DNA from: Shouchella shacheensis
Lineage (GTDB): Bacteria; Bacillota; Bacilli; Bacillales; Bacillaceae_D
Assembly: GCF_001484965.1 (NCBI RefSeq)
Contig: NZ_KQ947394.1
Span: 62,001 to 126,000, forward strand
Length of the DNA: 64,000 bases
Direction of reading: 5' to 3'
The position numbers were made by a program, and so were the translations under genes. Within the stretch, counting starts at the first letter, position 1. Each line of letters starts with the position of its first letter. Below the pieces are notes generated by a model. The model saw only the letters and a program-made list of their open reading frames with translations. It was not told the DNA's origin and searched no databases. This document shows, piece after piece, positions 9,051 to 17,663 of the stretch.

Positions 9051-9232
9051 GGGAAATTAGAATAAAATTTTATGAAAACAAGATTTCCATGAGCTATGTA
9101 GTGAAAACAGCTTCCGCCAATACGGCAGAAGAAAGAAGAGGCCTTTGGTTTTTAAGATCGTGTGCTGGCTAGAAAAAAGAATGAAGTGAACGAGCAACAG
9201 CTAGACAAGTACTCTATCAAAACAGTGAAAAA

Positions 9233-9280
9233 GAAGCCAAAAGATCATGGGATTCAGTCTCTCATGATTTTTTTGGCTTC
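9233..9280. terminator. Long inverted repeat, probable bidirectional terminator
   Basis: GAAGCCAAAA (9233-9242) pairs with TTTTGGCTTC (9271-9280), and ATCATG with CATGAT inside. The A/T tracts in both arms suit termination of the oxidoreductase gene and of the minus-strand Rpn-type gene. The 9051-9232 bases before it show no recognised gene. Confidence 0.6.
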
Positions 9281-9324
9281 AAGGTATGGGTTAGATACTC
9301 ACTAGTGGACATGGGCTATATGCC

Positions 9325-9720
9325 TTATGACCTTTCCAGCAACTTCTTCACTTCTGCCCACGTTTCAACTTGAAATAACTCTTTTTGGAGCTCTTTAAGC
9401 GATTCAAGGTTTTCGATGGACATCATTTTCTCTGAGACAGCGTCCAGGGAATAATCAGGAAACCTCACCTTTAAAAATAAGAGTACGAACTCAACCATTC
9501 CTTCTTTTCGCCCTTCCTCACGACCTTCTTCTCGTACTTCCTTACGTCCTTCCCTCTGCCCTTCTTTGCGTGCTTCTTTCTCCCGGATTTCCGAATCAAT
9601 GCGCGCGGATTCATCGTCTAACACCCGTTTCAGCCGCCCTTCATAGGCAAGCCATTCTTCCTGTGAGGCGCTTATCGTTTCCCAACCTTGAAAAGCGTTC
9701 CGAGGGGTTTTGTCTTCCAT
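9325..9720 (-). CDS. Free-standing C-terminal Rpn domain (RpnS-like), tandem copy
   Basis: A 131-residue protein nearly identical to the C-terminal 123 residues of the adjacent Rpn nuclease: roughly 100 aligned positions agree by eye, apart from an 8-residue expansion of the charged repeat (REGRKEVREEGREEGRKEG here). It lacks the nuclease domain. The ATG sits behind GGAGGAGATCGCC, exactly the sequence that precedes an internal ATG in the full-length gene, and the duplicated block begins at that ribosome site. In characterised Rpn systems a short protein translated from within the gene restrains the nuclease. By analogy this could be a separate copy of that inhibitor; a simple truncated duplicate is the alternative. 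Confidence 0.7.
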   Translation of the reverse strand: MEDKTPRNAFQGWETISASQEEWLAYEGRLKRVLDDESARIDSEIREKEARKEGQREGRKEVREEGREEGRKEGMVEFVLLFLKVRFPDYSLDAVSEKMMSIENLESLKELQKELFQVETWAEVKKLLERS

Positions 9721-9745
9721 GGCGATCTCCTCCAGTTTGTATGCA

Positions 9746-10768
9746 TCATGACCTTTCTAGCAATTGGTTCACTTCCGCCCACGTTTCAACTTGAACTAAC
9801 TCTTTTTGGAGCTTTTCAAGCGACTCAAGACTTTCAATGGACTTCATTTTCTCTGAGACAGCGTCCAGGGAATAATCAGGAAATTTCACCTTTAAAATTA
9901 GGAGTGTGGACTCAACCATTCCTTCTTTTCGTCCCTCCTTTTGCCCTTCCCTCTGCCCTTCTTTGCGTGCTTCTTTCTCCCGGATTTCCGAATCATTGCG
10001 CGCGGATTCATCGTCCAACACCCGTTTCAGCCGCCCTTCATAGGCAAGCCATTCTTCCTGTGAGGCACTTAACGTTTCCCAATCGTGAAATGCGTTCCGA
10101 AGGGTTCTATCTTCCATGGCGATCTCCTCCAATTCCTTATAAATATCTTCATACACTTTGTTTTTACGATGATCGACAATGCCTAATAACAACAACCACC
10201 GTGCCAACCTATCATTCCACGGATCTAATTTGTTTTCTTTCCAATCACGAATCAACTTTGGCATTTCGAGAAAATGAAATTCCAGCACGTCAGTAAGCAG
10301 TGTGTGATCACGGTCTTCATACAAGCGATAGGAAGTATGGAAGCGATCGATTTCCTTAAATAAATCAAAATTCATGATATTAATCGCGATCACCGGCTGT
10401 AACTGAGTATAGGACATACGTCTTGTCAGTTGCTTTTGGTACAAACTTGACCAGTAGTACAGGGATCGTTTCACCATATCGTACTTGTTCGTAAATTGAA
10501 TTTCAATATTGACCTGTTCCCTTGCATCCGTGACCGCTACAATGTCAAGACGCGACTCTTTGTCTCCCTCATAATCAGCACCTCTTTCCACATTCGCGAA
10601 TGAGATTTCTTTGATGCGATGATGGTCGTTTCGCTGAAGCACGGCATTTAAGAAGACGACAGTAATCTCCTTGTTTTTCTCACTTCCGAACAGTTGTTTA
10701 AACGCATAGTCAACTTTTAGATCCATCAGACGATCAAGGGACAACCGCTTCAGCAGTTTGGGTCGCAT
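9746..10768 (-). CDS. Rpn-family recombination-promoting nuclease / PD-(D/E)XK family transposase-like protein
   Basis: PD-(D/E)XK nuclease of the Rpn (YhgA-like) family, linked to DNA cleavage, recombination and phage defence. The N-terminus LKVDYAFKQLFGSEKNKEIT is the family hallmark. The catalytic core is LDIVAVTDAREQVNIEIQF near residues 75-95 (Asp, Glu and Gln in the expected spacing). The C-terminal third contains an EKEARKEGQREGQKEGRKEG tract of charged repeats. The ATG at 10768 is preferred to the one at 10774, which lies only 1 base from AGGAG. An internal in-frame ATG at 10117 has its own strong ribosome site. A partial tandem copy follows 25 bases downstream. Confidence 0.88.
   Translation of the reverse strand: MRPKLLKRLSLDRLMDLKVDYAFKQLFGSEKNKEITVVFLNAVLQRNDHHRIKEISFANVERGADYEGDKESRLDIVAVTDAREQVNIEIQFTNKYDMVKRSLYYWSSLYQKQLTRRMSYTQLQPVIAINIMNFDLFKEIDRFHTSYRLYEDRDHTLLTDVLEFHFLEMPKLIRDWKENKLDPWNDRLARWLLLLGIVDHRKNKVYEDIYKELEEIAMEDRTLRNAFHDWETLSASQEEWLAYEGRLKRVLDDESARNDSEIREKEARKEGQREGQKEGRKEGMVESTLLILKVKFPDYSLDAVSEKMKSIESLESLEKLQKELVQVETWAEVNQLLERS
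10115..10130 (-). promoter_or_regulatory. Internal ribosome site and start codon inside the Rpn gene
   Basis: GGAGGAG, six bases, ATG in frame with the nuclease, opening MEDRTLRNAF. Translation here would yield a 123-residue C-terminal protein. The same 13 bases precede the free-standing copy at 9720. Confidence 0.55.
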
Positions 10769-10969
10769 TTTCATTCTCCTGTCGTTTTCTTCTTATTATA
10801 CCAAAAACGCAACGTCTTTGGTTAGGTTGCGGATATCCTTCGATTGAGTTAAGTATTTGTGGGAGTTTTTTTCTGAAGCTTGGTAAACCCTCTTTCTGCA
10901 TCGTTCCATTCTTTCTTTGGTAGCGCTTTCTCTTGTTGATCGTCATCTCCCGTTCTTAGATTTCGTTTT

Positions 10970-12325
10970 TTAAATCCCTCTCAGTCCTTTCAGTGCTTCT
11001 ACAACAGGTTCCCAGTGGTTTGTTGGAGATACGCCATGTTGTTACGTGTAGCTTCTGTCGCGCTGTTCTTCAGCCTCTCTACGAAATGCTTTGGAGGTTT
11101 TTCTTCCTTTTTACGTTCCTCAAGGTCGAGCCCTTGTGTGAGTTGACCTTGAAGGGTTTTGATTTCCAATTTATCTTTGAGCGCGACCATCACATCCATG
11201 AATTTATCCAGCCCTTTTTCACTCCAACTTCGTCCGTGCTTTAATCGCTTGACGAAGACACTCATCGTTCCTTCTGCACTTCCCATCGGACGGAATGTCT
11301 CTGCTTCGATTCCTTTCTCTTTTAACGCTTCCCTGTAATCCTCAAGGGCTTCTGGATACTGAGAAAGTTGGGCGATTAATTCCTCTAACCGTTCTTCTTT
11401 TTTCTCATGACCCATCGTTCCAACGGCACTGTTCAATTCCACCATGAACCCTTCAGCATCATAGACTGCGAGTTTCTTCCGGATGGCTCGATACCGGGGG
11501 TGATCGCGAAAGATGCGTTGGACGTCTCGAGCAATATGAAAGCGGTCAATAACAAAAGTGATATTGTGTTGAAAGTAGCCCCGGCATGCGGTGATCCAAT
11601 TTGCGCACCCCCATTGATCACAAGGTGATGCCGAGTTGGATCATAATCATAGGTTGCCATTAAAAACTGCTCAAACCCTTCCCAGAACGGGAGGTTCCCC
11701 TCGTGAATATAGTGACGCTTTCCAAGCAACTTTGCCCGCTTTCCATTGACTTCCCATCCTTGTTGAACAGCTGCGATTTTGACCTCTTTGCCTTTCTTGT
11801 TTTTCTCTTGGCTCTTGATGTACAGACCATCCACCTCCACGAAAAGAACCTCATGTTTTAACTGATCGGGCTCCTTTGAAACGACTTCCGTGTTTAAGAG
11901 TTGCTGGCGAATGCCCTCATGGCTGATGACCGGGTAGCCTAAGAGTTTCTCCAAGGCCTTCCCTGCTTGGCGATACGATACACCTGTAACAGCCAATTCA
12001 ATCGCCATATCCTGCACTCCTGCACCACAGGGCTCACCCCTTTCGTTCCATCAAAAGCCAACTATTGATCCAGGAGATACACGTACTTGCCGGTTTCTCG
12101 ATCTTGATAATAATTTCTTTGAAGTTCCACCTGACCAAACACGGATTCAAACGTTAACGTTCTCTTGTCCTTGAGATGAAATCTCTTCTTATCTCTCCCC
12201 ATTGCCATAGCCTGATCTAATTCAAGTAAGGTCTGAACCATCACCTGGGAAAAACTTTCTTGGAGTGCACGGAACGTCAACTGTTCTAACTCTTTCATCG
12301 TGATAGTAGATATGATATCTTTCAT
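10970..12325 (-). pseudogene. Degenerate ISLre2-family (UPF0236) transposase
   Basis: Remains of a single transposase read leftward in three frames. The N-terminal piece (12062-12325) opens MKDIISTITMKELEQLTFRA and ends at an in-frame TAG after VYLLDQ. The central piece (11433-12017) opens VQDMAIELAVTGVSYRQAGK, and the C-terminal piece (10999-11445) runs from EGFMVELNSAVGTMGHEKKE. Visible lesions are the TAG, a perfect 8-base tandem duplication at 12010-12025 that shifts the frame, a shift near 11600 (FVIDRFHIARDVQRIFRDH appears in another frame) and a one-base loss near 11010, just before the terminal KGLRGI and TAA. At least four lesions mean no transposition activity. It is a fossil insertion next to the Rpn gene. 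Confidence 0.9.
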
Positions 12326-12330
12326 AGTAG

Positions 12331-12388
12331 GGACCCTCTTCTCTGTCTAGTTGGTTTTTGTCGACTTTAACTATACAAAAGAGGGTCC
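12331..12388. repeat. Inverted repeat upstream of the transposase relic
   Basis: GGACCCTC (12331-12338) and GAGGGTCC (12381-12388) face each other across 42 bases just upstream of the transposase start. The right arm is followed by a T run, so on the plus strand it could also act as a terminator blocking read-out. It may belong to the element's end region. Confidence 0.4.
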
Positions 12389-12434
12389 TTTTTTTCACGG
12401 GATTTGCTTATCCCTACCACGCTTCCGCTTGCTG

Positions 12435-12481
12435 CCCTTTGATTTCCAGAACCCAGTCTCCTGCGTTCTGGAAATCAAGGG
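12435..12481. repeat. Long hairpin
   Basis: CCCTTTGATTTCCAGAAC and GTTCTGGAAATCAAGGG form a 17-pair stem with one bulge around a 12-base loop. It stands alone between the transposase relic and the phosphoesterase relic. Confidence 0.5.
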
Positions 12482-12541
12482 ATTTTATTCTCCCATGAAC
12501 ATTTTACTCATACATATCCTTCCCAACTTTTTTCCTTTATC

Positions 12542-12578
12542 AATGACATGCACTTATGACCGTGCGTTGCTGCTGGTT
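12542..12578 (+). repeat. Imperfect direct repeat, copy 2
   Basis: Partner of 6729-6765, 29 of 37 bases identical in the same orientation. Confidence 0.45.
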
Positions 12579-12692
12579 GTGGCACGCTTTTGAAATAAGA
12601 CGCGTGTTCAAGAGCCATATTATTTTAAAGGTGAAAATAGTGATCGTGTAGAAATAAGTGTCTAAGGAAAGCTACAAGGATTGTTACGCTTA

Positions 12693-12780
12693 ATGAAGAG
12701 AAAAATTGCAATAATATCTGATGTTCATGAATTACAGTGCATTGAAGAAAGTACTAGATAAAATAACTGAAGGTAACTCC
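12693..12780 (+). pseudogene. N-terminal relic of a calcineurin-like metallophosphoesterase
   Basis: Opens MKRKIAIISDVH, the metal-binding GDxH-type start of YfcE/YmdB-like phosphoesterases. The frame is lost at the next codon, and the continuation NYSALKKVLDKITEGN appears in another frame, as if two bases of a Gly codon after DVH were deleted. The rest of the enzyme (GD, GNH and GHxH motifs) is absent. About 30 codons survive. Confidence 0.6.
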
Positions 12781-13185
12781 ATAACGCCAATAAAACCCAT
12801 ACCGATGGAGGCGCCGCCTTGAATGACAAGAGAACAGGATTCCACGAACGGAAAATCGGTTGTCTTTCCCTCTTTCTGCATAAGTATCCAAATCAGTGTC
12901 AAAGTCATGAATAAGAATCATAAAACAATCCCCCCGAAATACTATGCAAAAATCGTAGCACATTCTATCGGCGGGACTCATCATTCCTCAATCTGTGGGA
13001 ATTTGCAAATTTCGGGGCGTTTTATGCGGAAATAAAGTGGTCGTTTACAATATTCAGAAGTTAAAACAAGTCACACAAATTACAAAACAACCTGAGAGTT
13101 ATAAGATTAGCGTTATTTACCTTAATCAGAGTACAAATTACAAACAACAGAGTATGATTTATTCAAGATAGAATTGGAGGTCAAT
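12781..13185. other. Intergenic region, no intact gene
   Basis: Nothing recognisable on the plus strand. On the minus strand around 12780-12910 a short hydrophobic reading (SLVIQGGASIGMGFIGVME) looks like a membrane-protein fragment, with no start or family assignment. The last 100 bases are AT-rich and should hold the glycosyltransferase promoter. Confidence 0.35.
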
Positions 13186-14298
13186 ATGAAAATAAGCGCG
13201 TGTGTCTTGACAAAAGATGATGGAGCTTCTCTCGCAAGGTGCTTGGAAAGTGTTTGTGATGTTGTCGATGAAATAATAGTAGTGGATAATGGGGTGAACC
13301 CCAAGACTCAGATTATATCTAATAAGTATGGGGCAAAGGTATATTCTTATCCATTTGATTCGTTTAGCTTTAAAGAAGCCAGAAACTTCGCTATTGAAAA
13401 AGCAACGGGTGTTTGGATTTTAGGTATCGACTCCGATGAAGCACTCGCTAATAAAAGCAAAGAAAATCTATCGAATTTAGTAAAAGACTCACAAAAAAGC
13501 TATGCCTTTCTAATTCAGAACTACTACCCAAACGGGAGGTTCTCTTCTTTTCCTGTTACAAGACTCTTTCCCAATAAAAAAGAAATCGAGTTTGAGAAGG
13601 ATATCCATGAAACCGTAAATTACTCGTTAGAAAGAACAGGAGTGGTACCTGAAATTTCAACCATCTATGTCCATCATTTTGGGTACCTTGAAGATAACAA
13701 TCATTTGCTTATGAAAAATCGAAGTTACACTAAACGTCTAGAAACCCAATTGAGTAAACATCCTGATGACGCTGCTTCTTGGTGGTACTATGCTCTTTCT
13801 CTGGCGGTAGCAAAAAAATTCAATGACTCATTTAATGCAATTGAGCAGGCCATTAATTTGGACTCATTTAACAAGATACCTAGGACGTTTAAAGCTAGGT
13901 TTTATATGGTTACGGACAATTACACTCTGGCTATTTCTACACTAGAAGAAGCATTGGAAATCCAGTCTCAAGCGTTTTGGAATCCTACATTGTATAACTT
14001 GCTTGGTATGCTTTACATTAAGCAAAATGCAGTAAATCATGCAAAGGATTGTTTTCTAAATGTGATCAAAGAAGAAAAGAATTTTGCACATGCATGGATT
14101 AACTTGGGAATAGCCTATTTTAAAGAGGGGGATAAGGATAACGCTTTAAATAGTATGGTAGAAGCAAGTCAACTTAATCCCTTTTTATTTTCATTTTCCC
14201 CAATAAGTAGTCATAGAAATATTTACGCTTTTCAAGAGGATGTAACAGATGAATTCACTCATATTAGGTCCATCATAGATGAATGTTTTTACAGTTAA
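13186..14298 (+). CDS. Family 2 glycosyltransferase with C-terminal TPR repeats (SunS-like architecture)
   Basis: Cytoplasmic GT-A enzyme that would transfer a nucleotide-activated sugar. Residues 1-110 show ISACVLTKDDGASLARCLES, VDEIIVVDNG, and the metal-binding DxD in ILGIDSDEAL. The GT domain ends near residue 190 with IHETVNYSLER and VHHFGYLEDN. Residues about 200-350 form four TPR-like helix pairs (DAASWWYYALSLAVAKKFND, YNLLGMLYIKQNAVNHAKDC, HAWINLGIAYFKEGDKDNAL). GT2-TPR fusion is the layout of SunS, the S-glycosyltransferase of the glycocin sublancin, and of some cell-surface glycosyltransferases. The ATG at 13186 follows TTGGAGG at 5 bases. The gene is visibly AT-richer than its neighbours, suggesting transfer. 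An MFS exporter follows. No glycocin precursor was found. Confidence 0.75.
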   Translation: MKISACVLTKDDGASLARCLESVCDVVDEIIVVDNGVNPKTQIISNKYGAKVYSYPFDSFSFKEARNFAIEKATGVWILGIDSDEALANKSKENLSNLVKDSQKSYAFLIQNYYPNGRFSSFPVTRLFPNKKEIEFEKDIHETVNYSLERTGVVPEISTIYVHHFGYLEDNNHLLMKNRSYTKRLETQLSKHPDDAASWWYYALSLAVAKKFNDSFNAIEQAINLDSFNKIPRTFKARFYMVTDNYTLAISTLEEALEIQSQAFWNPTLYNLLGMLYIKQNAVNHAKDCFLNVIKEEKNFAHAWINLGIAYFKEGDKDNALNSMVEASQLNPFLFSFSPISSHRNIYAFQEDVTDEFTHIRSIIDECFYS

Positions 14299-14474
14299 AA
14301 TCATTAGTGGTTCGTAAATTGTTCCTATTACAAAAGAGATACTGGACAAAGCATATATGTAAAAGTCAAATTGACAAGGGATTCATACTAAATTCCAGCG
14401 ACACTTTCATCCCCTAACTTTGTTCTAAAAACGGTTTTTTCAAATCAATATAACTCAATCAAGGAGGTGTTAGT

Positions 14475-15734
14475 TTGATCGGAAGAAAAAAACTAAGTAA
14501 GAAAGAAGGTGGCAAACCACTTAAAAATCGATTATCGATTTTATTTCTGACTCGTGATTTTCGCTCTTTATTGATGGTTAATGTTCTTATGTCCACTCTT
14601 GCGGCTATGATGATCCCCATTTTCCCTATTTGGTTGCTAGAAGAGGTTGGATCTTCTGTATCCTTTGTAATGTTCATAGTATCCATTTTAGGGATTGGCA
14701 GTATTGTCTTAAACATGGTGATTGGACATGTGAGCGATAAGTTGGGGAAAAGGAAAATTTTTCTTCAGTTGCAACTTATTCTTTCAGCTGTAAGGGGTAT
14801 TCTTTATGCTTTTTTCCCATATGTGCCTGTAATTATTCTTGCAAGTTGGGTGACTCAAATATCCGCTGGTTCTATCCCTATGGCGATTTTAAAAGACAAA
14901 ATCCGTGATCATCGGAAGGAAGCATATCAGGGATTTATCACCTCATCAGTTCGCCTCGGCGTTTCCCTTGGCTATGGCATTGGGCCATTTTTAGGAGTAA
15001 TGATCTACCAGCTTACATCATTTCATATGTTTTTCCTTATTTATGCGGCATTATATTTTGCTTTGTCTTTTTTTGTACAAATGACTATCTCAGATAATAA
15101 GAAAGTTGAGGCAACAGCTAAGTCTAAGAAATTGAGGAGCAATCAAACACGAAGAAGAAACGTGCTATTAACCGTTTCATCCGTTGCCTTAGTTGTTTCT
15201 ATGTTTTTTGGGCACACAGCTTTTCCGACACTCATCACTTTATATGTGAATGATTCATTTAATCCTGCATATTTAGGAGCTGTGTTTGCTGTCGGCCCAA
15301 TCTCTGAGCTGTTTATATTTCCCCTCGTCGGTTACTTAAGTGATAAGTATGGCAACAAAAAATTACTAGTCTCAGGCGCATTTGTTCAAACACTGTTCTT
15401 TTTGGCAATGGGTCTATCTAACAGTATCGTTGTGATTATTGCCTTACAAGCTATCAGTGCTTTTTACGTAGGTGTAATGTTCATTACCTTACTTCTATAC
15501 ATTCAGGATAGCTTTGAAGATCGCGAAGGCTTTTCATCGTCCCTGTATTTTAGCTCTCTAAATCTAGCTACCATTGGAAGCACAGCGCTCGTTGGTGTGC
15601 TCCTCTTGAATGTTACGTTTCAACAAGCGTTTTTGCTGCTAAGTTTATTTCCATTTCTCTCTGTTTTTTTAATTCTATATTTAGATAAAGGGCAAGGTGA
15701 TGCAGTAAATGAGCCAAACAAACAGGCAGAATAA
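14475..15734 (+). CDS. MFS transporter (SetA-like drug/sugar efflux type)
   Basis: Proton-driven membrane transporter, 419 residues with about 12 hydrophobic helices. After a 30-residue basic N-terminus, helix 1 is LLMVNVLMSTLAAMMIPIFP. The cytoplasmic loop between helices 2 and 3 has GHVSDKLGKRKI (MFS motif A), repeated in the second half as GYLSDKYGNKKLL. A hydrophilic loop of about 30 residues separates the halves. A TTG at 14475 is used because AAGGAGGTG sits 5 bases before it. Its AT-rich composition matches the upstream glycosyltransferase, so the two may have arrived together. The substrate is unknown; sugar or drug export is the family expectation. Confidence 0.82.
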   Translation: MIGRKKLSKKEGGKPLKNRLSILFLTRDFRSLLMVNVLMSTLAAMMIPIFPIWLLEEVGSSVSFVMFIVSILGIGSIVLNMVIGHVSDKLGKRKIFLQLQLILSAVRGILYAFFPYVPVIILASWVTQISAGSIPMAILKDKIRDHRKEAYQGFITSSVRLGVSLGYGIGPFLGVMIYQLTSFHMFFLIYAALYFALSFFVQMTISDNKKVEATAKSKKLRSNQTRRRNVLLTVSSVALVVSMFFGHTAFPTLITLYVNDSFNPAYLGAVFAVGPISELFIFPLVGYLSDKYGNKKLLVSGAFVQTLFFLAMGLSNSIVVIIALQAISAFYVGVMFITLLLYIQDSFEDREGFSSSLYFSSLNLATIGSTALVGVLLLNVTFQQAFLLLSLFPFLSVFLILYLDKGQGDAVNEPNKQAE

Positions 15735-15829
15735 AAGCAATCTTTTTTTAAATCGTACAACAGGTGAGCTCTTACCCTTAAGAATTTGAGCTTGAGTAAT
15801 ATGGACTCTTATATCCCCTTTTAACTCCT

Positions 15830-15855
15830 AAAAAAACCCGTGACATCATCACGGG
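15830..15855 (-). terminator. Rho-independent terminator of sugar operon A
   Basis: CCCGTGA/TCACGGG stem with a 5-base loop, followed on the minus strand by seven T residues. It ends the operon whose last gene is the binding protein at 15880. Confidence 0.8.
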
Positions 15856-15879
15856 CTCATCAAGTACTTTCTATTCGTA

Positions 15880-17261
15880 TTACTGATTATCCTCTGACCA
15901 ATTTTCTGCTTGTGCCTGCAAATCCTTAAGGAAATCGTCAATGTCAATTTCTTCGCCGGCGGCAATAGAGCTAACAAAGCCGTTTAAACGCGGCGTTAGT
16001 TCACCTGAAACAAAAGGATTCGCCTCGTCAACAATAATAGACTGAGAAACGTCCGCGATTTCTCTGTTCTGTTCCGTAAATTTGTCTTCATCTAAAACGA
16101 AGTCTGCTTCTGTCAACGTTGGGTTGAATTTAAAGTTATCATATCCCCATTCTTGAGCAATGGGTCCAGCCATAAACTTCATCAATTCCCAGGCCGCTTC
16201 TTCATCTTGCACGTTCTCTGCCATAACATATGGATCAATAGGAACCCAACCATTTCCATCAACTCCGAGGTTCATAGCTGGTTCATAGCGCTCCAAGATT
16301 TCTTCATTGTCATTTCCTAAATATTCCCCATGACTGCTGCTCCATTTCCGTCTAAATAGATGGCGACATTGTTATTTTCCGTCCCGAAATTCTCCATCCC
16401 TTGCGTATTGACAAATTCAGGCGGAGCAAATTCTGTTAATGCTGCATAGGTTTCCATCACTTCTCTCATTTCCGGTGAATTTAGATTCCACTCAATATTG
16501 CCTGGGTCATCGAGTGTCCCCTCCCCACCGTTTGCCCCGTAAGCATGCATGAGGGCAATAAACGTTGAGCTATTTAGAGAAGCCCCATCAAACCAAAGAC
16601 CGAAATTCTGCTCTCCTGTCTCAGGATTCTCCCCCGTCATTTGCGCAGCCTTTTCGAGAATTTCTTCAGGTGTAGGATTATCCGATAAATACTCCACGCC
16701 CCAATCATCAAAAAGCTTCTTATCGTACATCGTCATTCGAGCACCGGCAATAGCAGGCAACCCAAAGCGCGTTTCTTCATCAAAGCCGATGACACTGTAG
16801 TTTGTCTCCCATATTCCTTCTAAATACATGGAAGTGTCAAAAGACTCATCTTCTTCTATCAGTGTATTAATATCATTTAATAGGCCTCTTTGATGCCATT
16901 GTGAAGCAAATGCACCACCTGTATAGAGCACATCGACATCACTTGATTGCAATAGAGCCGTCTGTCCAGCCATTGCATTCTCCCAAGGAACGGTCGTCAC
17001 TTCCACGGTGATATTCGGGTACCTTCCATTAAATGAAGTTTCAATAAATTCTTCAAGCCCAACAACAGGAATACCGGTAATGGGATCGACACCATTTTCA
17101 AGCTGCATCCCCGCTACGGCAAGTCGTACATTTCCTTCCATTTCTGAAACCACTTCAATCTCATCCGCTGATTCTACATTGTCCGAAGAGGAGTCAGACG
17201 AACAAGCTCCCATCACCAATACAGTCGCTGCCACCGGAATAAGCCCCATCCATTTTTTCAT
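15880..17261 (-). pseudogene. Family 1 sugar-binding lipoprotein, frameshifted
   Basis: Receptor of sugar operon A. The first 314 codons (17261 to 16317) give a lipoprotein with lipobox VMGAC, then GNVRLAVAGMQ, DVDVLYTGGAFASQWHQRGL and an extended body ending AAVMG before a TAG. The C-terminal 138 residues (from 16296) continue in another frame through ILERYEPAMNLGVDGNGWVP to ENWSEDNQ. Inserting one G in the run of four (C at 16326-16329 on the plus strand) joins the two as VMGEYLGNDNEEILERYE, giving about 460 residues, normal for the family. The homopolymer position makes a sequencing error plausible; otherwise the transporter has lost its receptor. Start ATG follows GGGGAGG. Confidence 0.82.
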
Positions 17262-17663
17262 AAGTAAACCTCCCCGTTATTTAAAAGTGTAAGCCCTTCA
17301 TAAAACGTAACATTCCTCTACTAGCTTTCAAACGCCGTTCTTATAGTCTTGCGCCACTTCCCCTAGATGATTGAGGTACGATTCTCGCCCCTTTCTCACA
17401 GCCTTTCACGCCTTTAAACTCTATGAATACTAACCGTCCTACTCATGTTCTTTCACCGCCTTCATACTCTCTGCTACCGGAAGCTCCTCACGGACAGCCT
17501 TCCCAAGGGCTCTTCATTTCTGATGGATAACCTAGTCGTTTTTGAAGTGAAGCATCCATTCGTGTTCTCTAAAATCGTCATTTCCTCATTCGGGATGTCG
17601 CCCTTCCGACTATTAGAGTTCGATTCAAGTTCATGCGCATACACTCCTTTCAATTTCTTTTTT
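17262..17663. other. 402-base gap inside sugar operon A
   Basis: Separates the second permease from the binding protein. No convincing gene: short minus-strand frames lack ribosome sites. A gap this long suggests the binding protein has its own promoter or that a small gene has decayed here. Confidence 0.4.

Noticed and set aside
12823-13035. Plus-strand open frame of 70 codons upstream of the GT2-TPR gene, considered as a glycocin precursor because of an IGG sequence and a few Cys.
   Set aside because: No ribosome site, only two widely separated Cys and no core with paired CX6C-type helices; the frame overlaps decayed sequence.
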